Origin: Rhodothermales bacterium
GTDB lineage: Bacteria; Bacteroidota; Rhodothermia; Rhodothermales; Bin80
Assembly: GCA_022822185.1 (NCBI GenBank)
Contig: JAJECE010000011.1
Coordinates: 1 to 64,000 of the forward strand
Direction: 5' to 3'
Length of the DNA: 64,000 bases
The position numbers and the translations under genes are program-made. Positions within the stretch are counted from its first letter, which is position 1; each line of letters starts with the position of its first letter. The notes beneath the pieces were generated by a model. The model was not told where the DNA came from. It did not search any database and was given only the letters and a program-made list of their open reading frames with translations. Shown in pieces: positions 32,195 to 42,400 of this stretch.

Positions 32195-32435
32195 CGGATC
32201 GTGGACTGCATCTTGGTGGGAAACGGTTCGGGACATGTTACAGAAAAGCCTGCACCGAACACCAATCCCATACAGGCACCCGTCTCCCCCGCCACAGGAT
32301 CTGTTCAGTTGCCTCTTGACCCCCGAGATCCCGTTGTGGATCCTGTGAATTCCAAAACTGATTCCTCTCCATCAAGTGCATATCTGGTTTGTGAAGGAGC
32401 CGCACGGCTGCGTTGTACTGCCCTCTTTGCATAGA

Positions 32436-33275
32436 CTACTCCGCTCTCCGCCCAGAAGCCAAACTGGGAATCGCCCAATAATCCAGGTGTGACAGCGTTT
32501 CTTCCACTAAACAAGCCGGGCCTCCGAGCATCGGCAGCGGAGCAGGGCGCCCATCCAGAAGAGCAGACAGGTCGCAGTCCGACCCATCCAGATATCGCAG
32601 AACTCCATGATTGGTCAACAGCATCGCATAGCCGGGAGTCAGATCCCATATCTTATCATGGCCGATCAGGACTACATGCGCACCCCCCGTTGCGACTAGG
32701 CTCAAATGCGCCGATGCGGTCCCCAGACTCAGAACACGGCCTGGAAAAGATTCTCGAAGCGTATAGCGCTGATGCGGCCGTCCATGCGTCAATAACAGGG
32801 TATTTCGGTGTAAGAAGCGATCCTCGGTCATTGTTCTTGCTTCAGTATTTCTCCACACCTTTGACCCAGCTGTGTAGAAGATGTCTCTGGTGGCGGGAAG
32901 ATAAATAAAGCCGGCTGCCGGACTGCCGTCTTCAATGAATCCAACAGCAATCCCCCAACTTGCCATTCCCGCCATAAATGGAATGGTGCCGTCAATCGGA
33001 TCAATCGTCCAGTAGCGTGAACCCTTTTGCGGACTCCGTAATACATCGTCTTCCTCCGCAATGATGCCATCCTGCGGGAATTCACGCGCAATTGCGGTGA
33101 CCAAAAATTCCTGAACTGCTTTGTCTGCCTCCGTCACCGGGGAACCATCCCGCTTGATCTCGTGAGATGTGCGCAGAAAATGACACATTGCGAGATGCCC
33201 GGCTTCTTCTAATGCCGCACGGAAAAACGATTCCAATGACTCCATGGATCTAAATGTTGGAACCGTAGTCAACAT
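32436..33275 (-). CDS. Inositol monophosphatase-family protein (possibly histidinol-phosphatase)
   Basis: GSPVTEADKAVQEFL, IIAEEDD, WTIDPIDGTIPFMAGMASWGIAVGFI. Confidence 0.88.
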   Translation of the reverse strand: MLTTVPTFRSMESLESFFRAALEEAGHLAMCHFLRTSHEIKRDGSPVTEADKAVQEFLVTAIAREFPQDGIIAEEDDVLRSPQKGSRYWTIDPIDGTIPFMAGMASWGIAVGFIEDGSPAAGFIYLPATRDIFYTAGSKVWRNTEARTMTEDRFLHRNTLLLTHGRPHQRYTLRESFPGRVLSLGTASAHLSLVATGGAHVVLIGHDKIWDLTPGYAMLLTNHGVLRYLDGSDCDLSALLDGRPAPLPMLGGPACLVEETLSHLDYWAIPSLASGRRAE

Positions 33276-33334
33276 CTATCAATGCAGGTTGTTTGATGTG
33301 CATCACTTTCTCTCAGGTCTGAACAAAATTTGCT

Positions 33335-34054
33335 ATGCCCTTGCGAATTCACCTTTGCAGTGGTCCCCGTAATGTGTCCACTGCGCTCATGTATGCGTTT
33401 GCCCAGCGCCCGGATACCCGTGTCGTGGACGAACCGCTTTATGCCCACTACCTCCGGAACACGGGGGCGCTTCATCCTGGCAGGGATGAGGTCCTGTCCA
33501 CGATGGAGCATTCCGGCAAAAAAGTGATTCAGGAAACCTTCCTGGGGGCATGTGACCGTTCTGTGCTTTTCGTCAAAAATATGGGACATCATCTGATTGA
33601 ACTGGATTGGGCATTTCTGGATCAGATGACGACGGTGTTTCTGATCCGTGATCCCGAACAGATGCTTCCCTCGCTCATTCATCAGGTTCCAGAACCCGAA
33701 CTTGCGGATACCGCACTAGCCATGCAGCGGAAAGTTTTTGACGATCTCACACGCCGCGGGCAGTCTCCCTGTGTTCTTGATGCACGCGAAGTCTTGACCA
33801 ACCCGGAAAAAATTCTTCGCAACCTGTGCCAAAAACTTGGACTCCGCTTTGATCCCGTCATGCTCCACTGGGAGGCAAAGCCGATCCCTGAGGATGGAAT
33901 CTGGGCACCGCACTGGTATCATGTCATTCACACGACTACCGGCTTTGCCCCTTACCGGCATAAGCCGGGGCCATTTCCAGATTTTTTGCGTCCCTTGCTC
34001 AGTGAGTGCATCCCCCACTATAACTACTTGTATCAACACGCAATTAAAGCCTGA
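33335..34054 (+). CDS. Sulfotransferase-like P-loop protein
   Basis: PLRIHLCSGPRNVSTALMYAFAQRPDTRVVDEPLYAHYLR (5'-PSB/P-loop-like), FLIRDPEQMLPS. Confidence 0.8.
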   Translation: MPLRIHLCSGPRNVSTALMYAFAQRPDTRVVDEPLYAHYLRNTGALHPGRDEVLSTMEHSGKKVIQETFLGACDRSVLFVKNMGHHLIELDWAFLDQMTTVFLIRDPEQMLPSLIHQVPEPELADTALAMQRKVFDDLTRRGQSPCVLDAREVLTNPEKILRNLCQKLGLRFDPVMLHWEAKPIPEDGIWAPHWYHVIHTTTGFAPYRHKPGPFPDFLRPLLSECIPHYNYLYQHAIKA

Positions 34055-34059
34055 TTCCC

Positions 34060-34965
34060 ATGCATATTTCTTTACCTGACAAGCGTAACGACACCATCAT
34101 GGTATGGGTCAAGGATCGCCTGCTGCCCCGATCTGAGGCAAAGGTTTCTGTCTTTGACAGTGTCGTTCAGGGCGGCGATGCCGTCTGGGAAGGAATCCGG
34201 ATTTATGGCGGACGCGTCTTTGAACTGGATGCACACATGGATCGGCTGATGAACTCCGCACATGCCATGAGATTTTCAGATCTCCCTAGCCGGGAGTTTA
34301 TTGTAGATGCACTTTTTGCCACACTCAAATCCAACGGGATGCGTGATGACACGCATGTGCGGCTGACCTTAACCCGGGGTGAGAAAACCACATCGGGGAT
34401 GGACCCTCGCCTCAATGTGCACGGCCCGACCCTCATTATACTGGCGGAGTGGAAAAAACCGGTCTATGCTGAAAGCGGGATCCGGCTGATCACTTCCTCG
34501 ATCCGCCGTAATACACCACAGTGTCTGGATTCCAAGATTCACCACAACAACCTCATTAACAATATCCTTGCGAAAATTGAAGCAAACGTATCTGGCGTGG
34601 ATGATGCCGTCATGCTGGATATCCACGGCTATCTCTCCGAAACCAATGCAACGAACATCTTTCTCATTCGCAGCGGCGAGCTTCTCACCCCCCGGCCCGA
34701 CAGCTGCCTGCCTGGAATTACGCGTGCAAACGTCATCCGACTCGCCCGGGAACTGAGTATTCCCTGCCGTGAATTCAATCTCTCCATCACCGAAATGTAT
34801 ACGGCAGACGAGATGTTTACCAGCGGCACAATGGGGGAATTAACTCCCGTTCTGGAAGTGGACGGGCGCATCATCGGTACAGGCAGGCCCGGCTCCCTCA
34901 CCGAAAAAATACGCAACGCCTATTGGGAGAAGACAAAATCAGAAGGAACTCCCCTCCCCTTCTGA
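34060..34965 (+). CDS. Class IV (branched-chain-type) aminotransferase
   Basis: VFDSVVQGGDAVWEGIRIYGGRVFELDAHMDRL, SKIHHNNLINNILAKIEAN, YLSETNATNIFLI. Confidence 0.9.
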   Translation: MHISLPDKRNDTIMVWVKDRLLPRSEAKVSVFDSVVQGGDAVWEGIRIYGGRVFELDAHMDRLMNSAHAMRFSDLPSREFIVDALFATLKSNGMRDDTHVRLTLTRGEKTTSGMDPRLNVHGPTLIILAEWKKPVYAESGIRLITSSIRRNTPQCLDSKIHHNNLINNILAKIEANVSGVDDAVMLDIHGYLSETNATNIFLIRSGELLTPRPDSCLPGITRANVIRLARELSIPCREFNLSITEMYTADEMFTSGTMGELTPVLEVDGRIIGTGRPGSLTEKIRNAYWEKTKSEGTPLPF

Positions 34966-35607
34966 TCAGGGGATATTCAGGAATTTATGGGTCTGAATGC
35001 TGAGTCTCCACTGCGGATGTGCCAGGCAATAGTTGAGGGCGGCCTTGATGTTTGCGGCAAGTTCCGGGCCATCCATTGGCTGCAGAAAAAAATACTCGAA
35101 ATCCAGTGACTCAAACTCCGCTGGCATTGCCTCCGGCTGCGGGAACACAAGTTTGAGCTCACTGCCGCACTTCAGTTCCAGGGGCGCACCTGCTTTGGGA
35201 CTTACACAGATCCAGTCCAGCCCCTCGGGAGGGTGCAGGGTGCCGTTGGTCTCTACTGCAACCTTAAACCCGTGCGCATGAAACGCCTCAATTAACGCGT
35301 GATCCATCTGCAATAGCGGCTCTCCTCCGGTACAGACGACATAGGGTTTTGCATGCGGACCTGCTGACTCAGGCCAAACTGCACAGACCGCATCGGTCAG
35401 TTCCGTCGGGGTCTGAAAGCGCCCCCCTCCCTGCCCATCCATTCCGACAAAATCGGTGTCACAGAACTGGCAGATTGCGCTGGAACGATCTTTTTCATGG
35501 CCGCTCCAAAGATTACACCCTGCAAACCGCAGAAAAACTGCTGGGCGACCCGTCATATGCCCTTCCCCCTGAAGGGTATAGTAGATTTCTTTTACTGCGT
35601 AAGCCAT
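34966..35607 (-). CDS. queE: 7-carboxy-7-deazaguanine synthase
   Basis: YYTLQGEGHMTGRPAVFLRFAGCNLW...CQFCDTDF, VCTGGEPLLQMD, VAVETNGT. Confidence 0.93.
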   Translation of the reverse strand: MAYAVKEIYYTLQGEGHMTGRPAVFLRFAGCNLWSGHEKDRSSAICQFCDTDFVGMDGQGGGRFQTPTELTDAVCAVWPESAGPHAKPYVVCTGGEPLLQMDHALIEAFHAHGFKVAVETNGTLHPPEGLDWICVSPKAGAPLELKCGSELKLVFPQPEAMPAEFESLDFEYFFLQPMDGPELAANIKAALNYCLAHPQWRLSIQTHKFLNIP

Positions 35608-36083
35608 GCAAGCCGCTCCGAAAGTCCAGGTGCATTCTCTCCCCAGTCCAGAACCACAAGCGTTAAGCGACTGCTGGTAACCTTCCGTTCCCGTTCATCG
35701 ACGATACCGATCTGCCAGACCTGCGTCTTTCGCCCCAGATGCTCCGGTTTTGCCGTGCCCACTACACGCCCGCTGCGCACCCCTCGTAAATGATTTGCAT
35801 TGATCTCCAGTCCAACTACGTACTGCTTCTGAACGTCTACACACAGAACACCTGCAACGCTGCCCAGGGTTTCTGCGAGCACGACTGAAGCGCCTCCATG
35901 CAATAGCCCTAGCGGTTGATTCGTCCGGTGATCCACCGGCATGGATGCGCACAGATAATCCGGCCCGACTTCAGTGAACTTGATATCCAGGTGATCCACC
36001 ATCGTCCCTCTGCCCCGCTGATTCAACTGCTCCACGGTCACTTCGCTTTTCCAGATTCTGGCCATTTGGTTTGGAAATCCCAT
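35592..36083 (-). CDS. PaaI-type hotdog thioesterase
   Basis: QPLGLLHGGASVVLAETLGSVAG, GLEINANHLRGVRSGRVVGTA. Confidence 0.9.
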   Translation of the reverse strand: MGFPNQMARIWKSEVTVEQLNQRGRGTMVDHLDIKFTEVGPDYLCASMPVDHRTNQPLGLLHGGASVVLAETLGSVAGVLCVDVQKQYVVGLEINANHLRGVRSGRVVGTAKPEHLGRKTQVWQIGIVDERERKVTSSRLTLVVLDWGENAPGLSERLAWLTQ

Positions 36084-36516
36084 GGTTATCCGGGCTTATA
36101 CGCACCTATAGGATAAACTGCCGCCGGGCATGTAAGGGGAGACCGCCCTGCCATGCCAATCCCGTCCATGCGTGGCTGGTTTCTGGAGAATTACCTCCCT
36201 GAGCACCGCAGCAGGGCGGCCGGGAGACACAGCCGCCCCCAGAGACGGGTAAGCAGCGGCGAGAAACCCGGCAATGCAAATACACGGTAACCGCACACCA
36301 GGATCGCCGGGAAGATGTACCGTGGACTGCAACGCAGGACAGACTCTGGTACAGGGGCCGCATATGGATGCCTGCCCGAATTGAGAATCTTGCCCATCAT
36401 ATTTATGACCAGCCGGACCGCCGGTCATGACGAGAATGTGAGGGAAGCGTCCGCTCCTGAACGTTGGAAGGATTCCAGAGAATAACTGCCCCTGCAAGGT
36501 TGCCATTTATATAATT

Positions 36517-37509
36517 TTATGCTTCCCTCAACTGCTCCTCTGCCTTGTCTTTTTTGCGCCAATACCGTGCAAGACCATACCAGCTCTCACGCGGCTGCCC
36601 CATGTAGCGATAAGGATCCTGAAAGCATTCCTCCACCAGGGTGTACATCTGGTTCATTTCCGCAGCGTGAAAGGCATCTGCCCGCACTGCATCGGATTCA
36701 GGGGAATCCCTGAGTGAGCACCGGACCGCATCCGCCCATGTGCGCAATCGCCCGCGCATCTCTGACAGATGCCCCCTGCTGTTGTTTACCATGCCAAAAT
36801 GGGTCAGGAACAACGTTCGGGGAGCCTCCTCTTCCAGCCTCGTCAGCGACTGTTCCCATAACACCAAATCAATATCCGGCGGCGGTGCAACGGGAATAAT
36901 ATAATCCGCGCCTTCAATCCTCATCCCTGCGGCATCCCCGGTATAGGCGATTTCGGTTTCATCCTCCAGCCAGGCAATATGATGAGAGGCATGCCCGGGC
37001 GTATAGCATGACCGTAATTTTCGCCCGCCTATATCCAGGATGCCTCCATCTTCCACCGCATGGACCTGATGTTCCGGGATCGGCAGAATCTCGCCCCATA
37101 ACGAGTCCATCCGCTCCCCGTAGATTCGTCGCGCACTGCGGATCAGTCGATCAGGACGGACCAAATGACGTACTCCGACAGGGTGCACATAAATGTCAAG
37201 GTCCGGCAAAGCTGCCGCCAATCGACCTGTGCATCCTGCATGGTCTAAGTGAATATGCGTCAGAACCACATTCTGCACTGCCGCCAGCCCGCCGTGAGCA
37301 TTCAATGCCTGTTCCAGCGTATGCAATGTACTTGAAGGCCCTGGATCAATGAGTGTGATCCCCCGGCTGGTTTCCAGCACCGCACAGGCAATCAGACGGG
37401 ATTGTCCGCAAAACTGCACATCCACCATCCATGTAGGGACATCAGTCGGGAGACGCTTCACCTTGGAACCTGACTGATTGGAAAATGAATGTTCTGAACA
37501 TGGCCTCAA
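36517..37509 (-). CDS. MBL-fold metallo-hydrolase
   Basis: VVLTHIHLDHAGCTGRL, CYTPGHASHHIAWLED, AYTGDAAGMR. Confidence 0.9.
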   Translation of the reverse strand: MRPCSEHSFSNQSGSKVKRLPTDVPTWMVDVQFCGQSRLIACAVLETSRGITLIDPGPSSTLHTLEQALNAHGGLAAVQNVVLTHIHLDHAGCTGRLAAALPDLDIYVHPVGVRHLVRPDRLIRSARRIYGERMDSLWGEILPIPEHQVHAVEDGGILDIGGRKLRSCYTPGHASHHIAWLEDETEIAYTGDAAGMRIEGADYIIPVAPPPDIDLVLWEQSLTRLEEEAPRTLFLTHFGMVNNSRGHLSEMRGRLRTWADAVRCSLRDSPESDAVRADAFHAAEMNQMYTLVEECFQDPYRYMGQPRESWYGLARYWRKKDKAEEQLREA

Positions 37510-38927
37510 AGATCATCATCCGTCAGAATGGGCAGATCCTCCTGAAACGGCGGCATGATCGGGCGGGACTGTTTCCATGTCTCATCCAGCTGCACCGACA
37601 TGTCATCATGATGAATCAGCACCGGACCATTATATCTGGCTTCCAGCGGGCCGTTCTCCAAGCGCAGGACCCCCCGGGGACACACGGTCGCACACATCCC
37701 GCATCCAACACAGGAGGCGCGTACAATATTCTGCCCCCTCTGTGCATACCACCGAACATCAATCCCCATTTCACAGTAAGTGGAACAGTTTCCGCATGAA
37801 ATGCACTGCCCCCCGTTGGTGGTGATCCTGAATCTGGAAAAATATTTCTGTAACAGGCCAAGGACGGCGGCCATCGGGCAGCCAAATCGGCACCATACAC
37901 GGGATCCCATGACGGGATAAAATCCAACTCCAATCACTCCTGCAAAAATCAGCCCGATGAAGAATCCATACCATCTGGAAAACTCCTGCGACATCCCTCC
38001 CAGCAGGCCGCCCCCCATCCACTGATTCCCCCACAGCATCAGCGTTGTTACGATCACAAACACGAGTACACTGTGCACCATCCAGCGCTCTATTTTCCAG
38101 GCCTTGGTTGACTTGTCCGAAAGATGCCGGAATGGATCTCCGGCCGTCTCCGCAAGTCCGCCGCAGCCGCAGACCCACGAACAATACCAGCGCTTACCAA
38201 AGAAATAGGTCAGGACCGGCGTGGCAATGACGGTCATCACCGCAGTCCAGAACAGCAGAAAAATCCCCAGGCCCGGGCCCTGTGTCAGAGAACTGAACGT
38301 ACTCGGCCACAGATAATCGTACTTGAGCGGCCAGAAGTAACTGAAATAAAACTCGGGCTGATTCAAAAGCACCATCAGGTTCGGGATCAAAAAGGCCAGT
38401 CCCAATTGAAAAAACATGACTGAAATCGTCCGCAAAATCTGATAGCGATTATCCCGGTACTTGATGAGCATCCGGATTCCCATCACGAGAACCGCAAGCG
38501 TATAGAAGAGTCCATACAAAAACCATTGATCGGCGGCGCTCCCCCGAATTGCATAACTGAGTGCATCCGTGCCGCGTATCAACTGCTCCAGGTTGGATGG
38601 AGTCCAGTAAAGGAGGATGTAAAACCCGGTAAATACAATTCCCAGGATCCATCCTGCCATTCCCCGGGCAGTGGCTCCGGAAAACCATACACCATTATTA
38701 TTAACCCCTGCCGGCTGATGAAGCATGCGGACAAAAAGGATCCCGCTGCCCGCCAATAGCCCCGCCAGTGAAAGCGCAAGCGTAACCGTGGGATTCAGTG
38801 CACCCTCCCCCAGGAAGGTAATCAGGAGTGCCAACAGGCCAACACCAATAAAGGCTAAGCCAATTTTTTGATGTGCAGAGTAGTCTGCCCCTGAAGATGT
38901 GAGTTGCAAGCTTGCCTGATGTTCCAT
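37506..38927 (-). CDS. Polytopic 4Fe-4S protein (NosR/NapH/RdxA-like)
   Basis: Multiple TMs, WYCSWVCGCGGLAE, CISCGNCSTYCEMGI, CVGCGMCATVCPRGV. Confidence 0.85.
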   Translation of the reverse strand: MEHQASLQLTSSGADYSAHQKIGLAFIGVGLLALLITFLGEGALNPTVTLALSLAGLLAGSGILFVRMLHQPAGVNNNGVWFSGATARGMAGWILGIVFTGFYILLYWTPSNLEQLIRGTDALSYAIRGSAADQWFLYGLFYTLAVLVMGIRMLIKYRDNRYQILRTISVMFFQLGLAFLIPNLMVLLNQPEFYFSYFWPLKYDYLWPSTFSSLTQGPGLGIFLLFWTAVMTVIATPVLTYFFGKRWYCSWVCGCGGLAETAGDPFRHLSDKSTKAWKIERWMVHSVLVFVIVTTLMLWGNQWMGGGLLGGMSQEFSRWYGFFIGLIFAGVIGVGFYPVMGSRVWCRFGCPMAAVLGLLQKYFSRFRITTNGGQCISCGNCSTYCEMGIDVRWYAQRGQNIVRASCVGCGMCATVCPRGVLRLENGPLEARYNGPVLIHHDDMSVQLDETWKQSRPIMPPFQEDLPILTDDDL

Positions 38928-38934
38928 TTAACCT

Positions 38935-40200
38935 CTATACCGCTGCGGCCTGACGGTACACCGCATTTGAATAAAATTCAGCATCAAACCGAGCCTTCAC
39001 CAGGGAAGCGAGTACATTTTTTATGGAGGTGCCACTGCGAATCCATGCCTCACACTGATCCTGCCGCAGTCGCACTCCCATTGCATTGAATCCCAGAACT
39101 CTGCCCGATTCCCGGTCACTGTTGATCCGCAAAAGCTTCCTCCCGCTCTGAAATAACCGGGATCGTATATGTGGTTCCGGTTGAGCAGGCACATCACCAT
39201 AGGTTTGATATTCCACCGTAAAAAATTTCGCCGAATTATAAAACACTCCTCTCCGGTACGGGGTCCGGTGCCCACACAGGGTCTTCGCAACGACTTTCCC
39301 ATGCGCCCGGCCCGTGTACCACAACTGTTCAATCCGCCGACTCCCAATGCCGTCTGCATTGAATTCTGCACAGTCTCCTGCGGCATAGATATCAGGGAGA
39401 CTGGTTTCAAAGAATTCATTCACCACAATGCCCCGGTTCGTACCAATTCCTGAGGCTTTCGCAAGATCAATATTCGGATGAACCCCTGCAGTGAGGCCGA
39501 CAAACTGACACTCAATACGCTCATTTTGACTAGTCTCAACGGCTTCCGCGGTTTTGCGTCCGCGGATGGACTTCAGTTCCGTATTCAGTCTTAGATCAAT
39601 CCCGTGCTCAGCAATCTCACGATTGATAAGTGCAGACTCTTCTTTGGGCAGCAGGTAGTCCATATAGCTGTTTTCCCGAACCAGAAAGGTAACGGGAATC
39701 TGTCTGGCATGAAGCATCTCGGCCATCTCAATTCCGATCAGTCCTCCTCCCACCACCACAGCATGTGTGATATTCCGGGTATTCCGCTCCATCAATGCTA
39801 AATCCTGCATCCCGTACAGCCCCTGCACCCCCAATAAATCCTGCCCCGGCCATCCGAATTTGTTTGACTGCGATCCCGTGGCCAGAAGAAGTGCATCGTA
39901 GGCGATATCATTCCCATCCGCAATTCCGACCACTTTCTGCCCGGGGTCAATCTGAGTTGCATACCCCCGAACAAGGTTGATCCGGTTCCTGGACCAGAAA
40001 TGGTCTTCGTAGGGCTTGGTCTCCTGATAGCGCATATGCCCCATGTAAATGTACATCAGCGCCGTTCGTGCGTAGAAGTGATCCGTTTCACTGGATACCA
40101 CCGTGACACGGTCATCGCTTAACTTTCGTATAAACCGCGCAGCGGTAATACCGGTGATCCCATTTCCAATAATGACAATATGTCGGGCCATGACACTCAA
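38935..40200 (-). CDS. NAD(P)/FAD-dependent oxidoreductase
   Basis: IVIIGNGITGITAARFIRKL, LLLATGSQSNKFG, AVVVGGGLIGIEMAEML, DIYAAGDCAEF. Confidence 0.92.
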   Translation of the reverse strand: MSVMARHIVIIGNGITGITAARFIRKLSDDRVTVVSSETDHFYARTALMYIYMGHMRYQETKPYEDHFWSRNRINLVRGYATQIDPGQKVVGIADGNDIAYDALLLATGSQSNKFGWPGQDLLGVQGLYGMQDLALMERNTRNITHAVVVGGGLIGIEMAEMLHARQIPVTFLVRENSYMDYLLPKEESALINREIAEHGIDLRLNTELKSIRGRKTAEAVETSQNERIECQFVGLTAGVHPNIDLAKASGIGTNRGIVVNEFFETSLPDIYAAGDCAEFNADGIGSRRIEQLWYTGRAHGKVVAKTLCGHRTPYRRGVFYNSAKFFTVEYQTYGDVPAQPEPHIRSRLFQSGRKLLRINSDRESGRVLGFNAMGVRLRQDQCEAWIRSGTSIKNVLASLVKARFDAEFYSNAVYRQAAAV

Positions 40201-40262
40201 TGCTCTTATGCAAATTACGCTGTCTAGCTTAATTTATCAACCCCTTAACGCTTGAACTGCTC

Positions 40263-41144
40263 ATGGCAAAGATAATCTACGGGATTACGGGAAACACAAC
40301 AAAGGACGGGTTATGGCCGCTCATCCGGCAATTGATCGCCTGGATGGAGGCAAAAGGGGTTGAGTATCAACTGCATAGTCCCGTTACTGACGGCCTGCTG
40401 AAGCGTTCGCTCATCTCTGCTGAGCGTGCAGAAAGGGTGTCCACAGATACACTTGCCCGCACGAGTAGCGTGATCCTTTCTATTGGAGGGGATGGGACCC
40501 TTTTGCACACCGCTTTTGAAGTTGGCGGGGCGGGCGTACCCATTCTGGGGGTCAACATTGGACATCTTGGATTTTTGGCCTATGTTGAGGCCGGCCGGAT
40601 TCAGCATGCACTCCACTTACTCCGTACGGGCCAATACCAGATTGAGCACCGAAGTGCACTGAGTCTGACCGGCCCACACACCGGCTGGGCCCTCAATGAC
40701 ATTGTCGTTACCCGACGGCCTGCAGGCGGACTTGCAGTAATAGATGTACTGGTTGACGGAACCAAGCTAAACCGCTACTGGGGAGACGGGCTGATTATTG
40801 CGACTCCGACAGGCTCAACTGCCTATTCGCTGGCCGTGGGCGGGCCTATTGTCATGCCGGGAAGCAATGTAATCCTCGTGAGCCCGGTTGCACCGCACAG
40901 CCTGACCGTCCGTCCGATCATACTGCCCGCACAATCAACCCTGACCCTGCAGCTGGCCGCAAGTTCATCGGATTGCACGATTGCACTGGATGGCCGCACA
41001 CAGCTCATTTCTCAAAAGCAGGACCCCTACACGATCCGCCGGGCCGATCATTCCATCAAGCTGATCCGGTTTGCAGACACACACTATTTCGGTACGCTCC
41101 GCTCAAAACTGTCCTGGGGGATGGGCCATCAGATGAGTACATGA
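40263..41144 (+). CDS. nadK: NAD kinase
   Basis: ILSIGGDGTLLHTAFEVGGAGVPILGVNIGHLGFLA, GDGLIIATPTGSTAYSLAVGGPI. Confidence 0.95.
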   Translation: MAKIIYGITGNTTKDGLWPLIRQLIAWMEAKGVEYQLHSPVTDGLLKRSLISAERAERVSTDTLARTSSVILSIGGDGTLLHTAFEVGGAGVPILGVNIGHLGFLAYVEAGRIQHALHLLRTGQYQIEHRSALSLTGPHTGWALNDIVVTRRPAGGLAVIDVLVDGTKLNRYWGDGLIIATPTGSTAYSLAVGGPIVMPGSNVILVSPVAPHSLTVRPIILPAQSTLTLQLAASSSDCTIALDGRTQLISQKQDPYTIRRADHSIKLIRFADTHYFGTLRSKLSWGMGHQMST

Positions 41145-41896
41145 GAGTTGCCGTCCTCCTGATTCTACTGATCTTTGCGGGATGTGCAGGTTCCCGTTCT
41201 GCTCTTGATCCGGTTGCCCCGGTAGAGGCCTATGAACTTGAAGAGGTGATGGACCGCATCTGGGTGCATACGCTTCCCGCCACTTTGCGGGCAAAGGGGG
41301 ATCTGTCCATGAAGACCCCGCTCTATTCGGGAACCCTGACCGCAGAGATCTCCCACCGCCGGGCCGACTCGCTGATGATGATTTTCCGTGTCCGGGGATT
41401 TGGCATAGAAGGCGGGCGTTTGCTGGTCACTCCGGACAGCCTGTTTTTTTATGACCGGTTTGCACAGATCCTGCGCATCGCAGGCAGTGATCACCCGGCC
41501 CTGCCCGCTTTATTTTCTGTTCAACATGCGATGGAGCAGATGCTTGGTTACGTTCGTCCCATTCCTGGAACTCCCCTTCAATTGGAGTCAACCCGGGATG
41601 GATTTGTTCTCACGGACTCGCTTTTACATCGGACGTACACGATTGATCCAGTGCACTGGCGCACGATCCAGATGACGCAATACGATATGTCAGGAACCCT
41701 TGTAGAAGCCCTCCACTTTCACGACTTTTTTGCCGTTGGTGAGGTATTCTTCCCGCGTCAGATCATTTACCGGAACCCGGCAAGAGACATGAATGCCATC
41801 CTGCATTACCGATCTCTTTGGGTCAATGAGCCCATTGCCTCTATGTCTCTTGGCCTGCCTGATGATGTAGACCGTGTTCCGTTATCAGAGGAGTGA
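41141..41896 (+). CDS. DUF4292-like lipoprotein
   Basis: MRVAVLLILLIFAGCAGS lipobox; ATGA overlap with nadK; overall pattern as in DUF4292 proteins. Confidence 0.65.
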   Translation: MRVAVLLILLIFAGCAGSRSALDPVAPVEAYELEEVMDRIWVHTLPATLRAKGDLSMKTPLYSGTLTAEISHRRADSLMMIFRVRGFGIEGGRLLVTPDSLFFYDRFAQILRIAGSDHPALPALFSVQHAMEQMLGYVRPIPGTPLQLESTRDGFVLTDSLLHRTYTIDPVHWRTIQMTQYDMSGTLVEALHFHDFFAVGEVFFPRQIIYRNPARDMNAILHYRSLWVNEPIASMSLGLPDDVDRVPLSEE

Positions 41897-41923
41897 TTGC
41901 CCGGCCTCTCCTGAACCGTTCAA

Positions 41924-42400
41924 GTTGACTGGGATGGACAGGTTTTATGGCGGACTTGGCAGGTGGCCGTATGATTCCAATCTTCCGGCCAAAAAGATGA
42001 CTGAGCGGAACAACCGCACCATACTGAAGGAAAATCTCTTCAGACCGCTTGTAGTGGCTCCCCCAAGTGTCTCGTATTGGGAGCAACGGGCACCAGTGCA
42101 CTAATTTCTGATTCATCATCCGTATTCGCATCACGGCATTTTTGGAGCCAGTCGCGAATTCCTGTCCCTCATACACGGTCAAGCCAGTAAGGAAGGAGGG
42201 TTTACATCGATGGTAGAACAGTTCCAGGATTCCATGAGACCATCCTGATCAGGAAGCCGGTATTCTACCGTTGCGCTTACAGCCGAAAAGCCGTTGGAGT
42301 AAGGATCTAGATCTATGGCTCCGCCAAAAAACTCTCGAACCAACTCAACATACTCAGGGGGCGTGCACCAGTGGTGGCTCAGTGAGTGACCGTTTTTTCT
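41924..42400 (-). pseudogene. Phage-type DNA N6-adenine methyltransferase remnant
   Basis: HHWCTPPEYVELVREFFGGAIDLDPYSNGFSAVSATVEYRLPDQDGLMESWNCSTIDVNPPSLLA* then SEEIFLQYGAVVPLSHLFGRK in another frame; DPPY-class motif present as NPPS, no intact ORF. Confidence 0.65.

Noticed and set aside
36405-36430. Imperfect palindrome ATGACCAGCCGGACCGCCGGTCAT
   Set aside because: Arms are only 6 bp with mismatches; insufficient to call a terminator or operator.
36096-36506. 136-aa minus ORF MATLQGQLFSGILPTF...
   Set aside because: Overlapping ORFs of similar quality exist in several frames; composition is typical of GC-rich non-coding DNA. Kept only as a structured-region finding.
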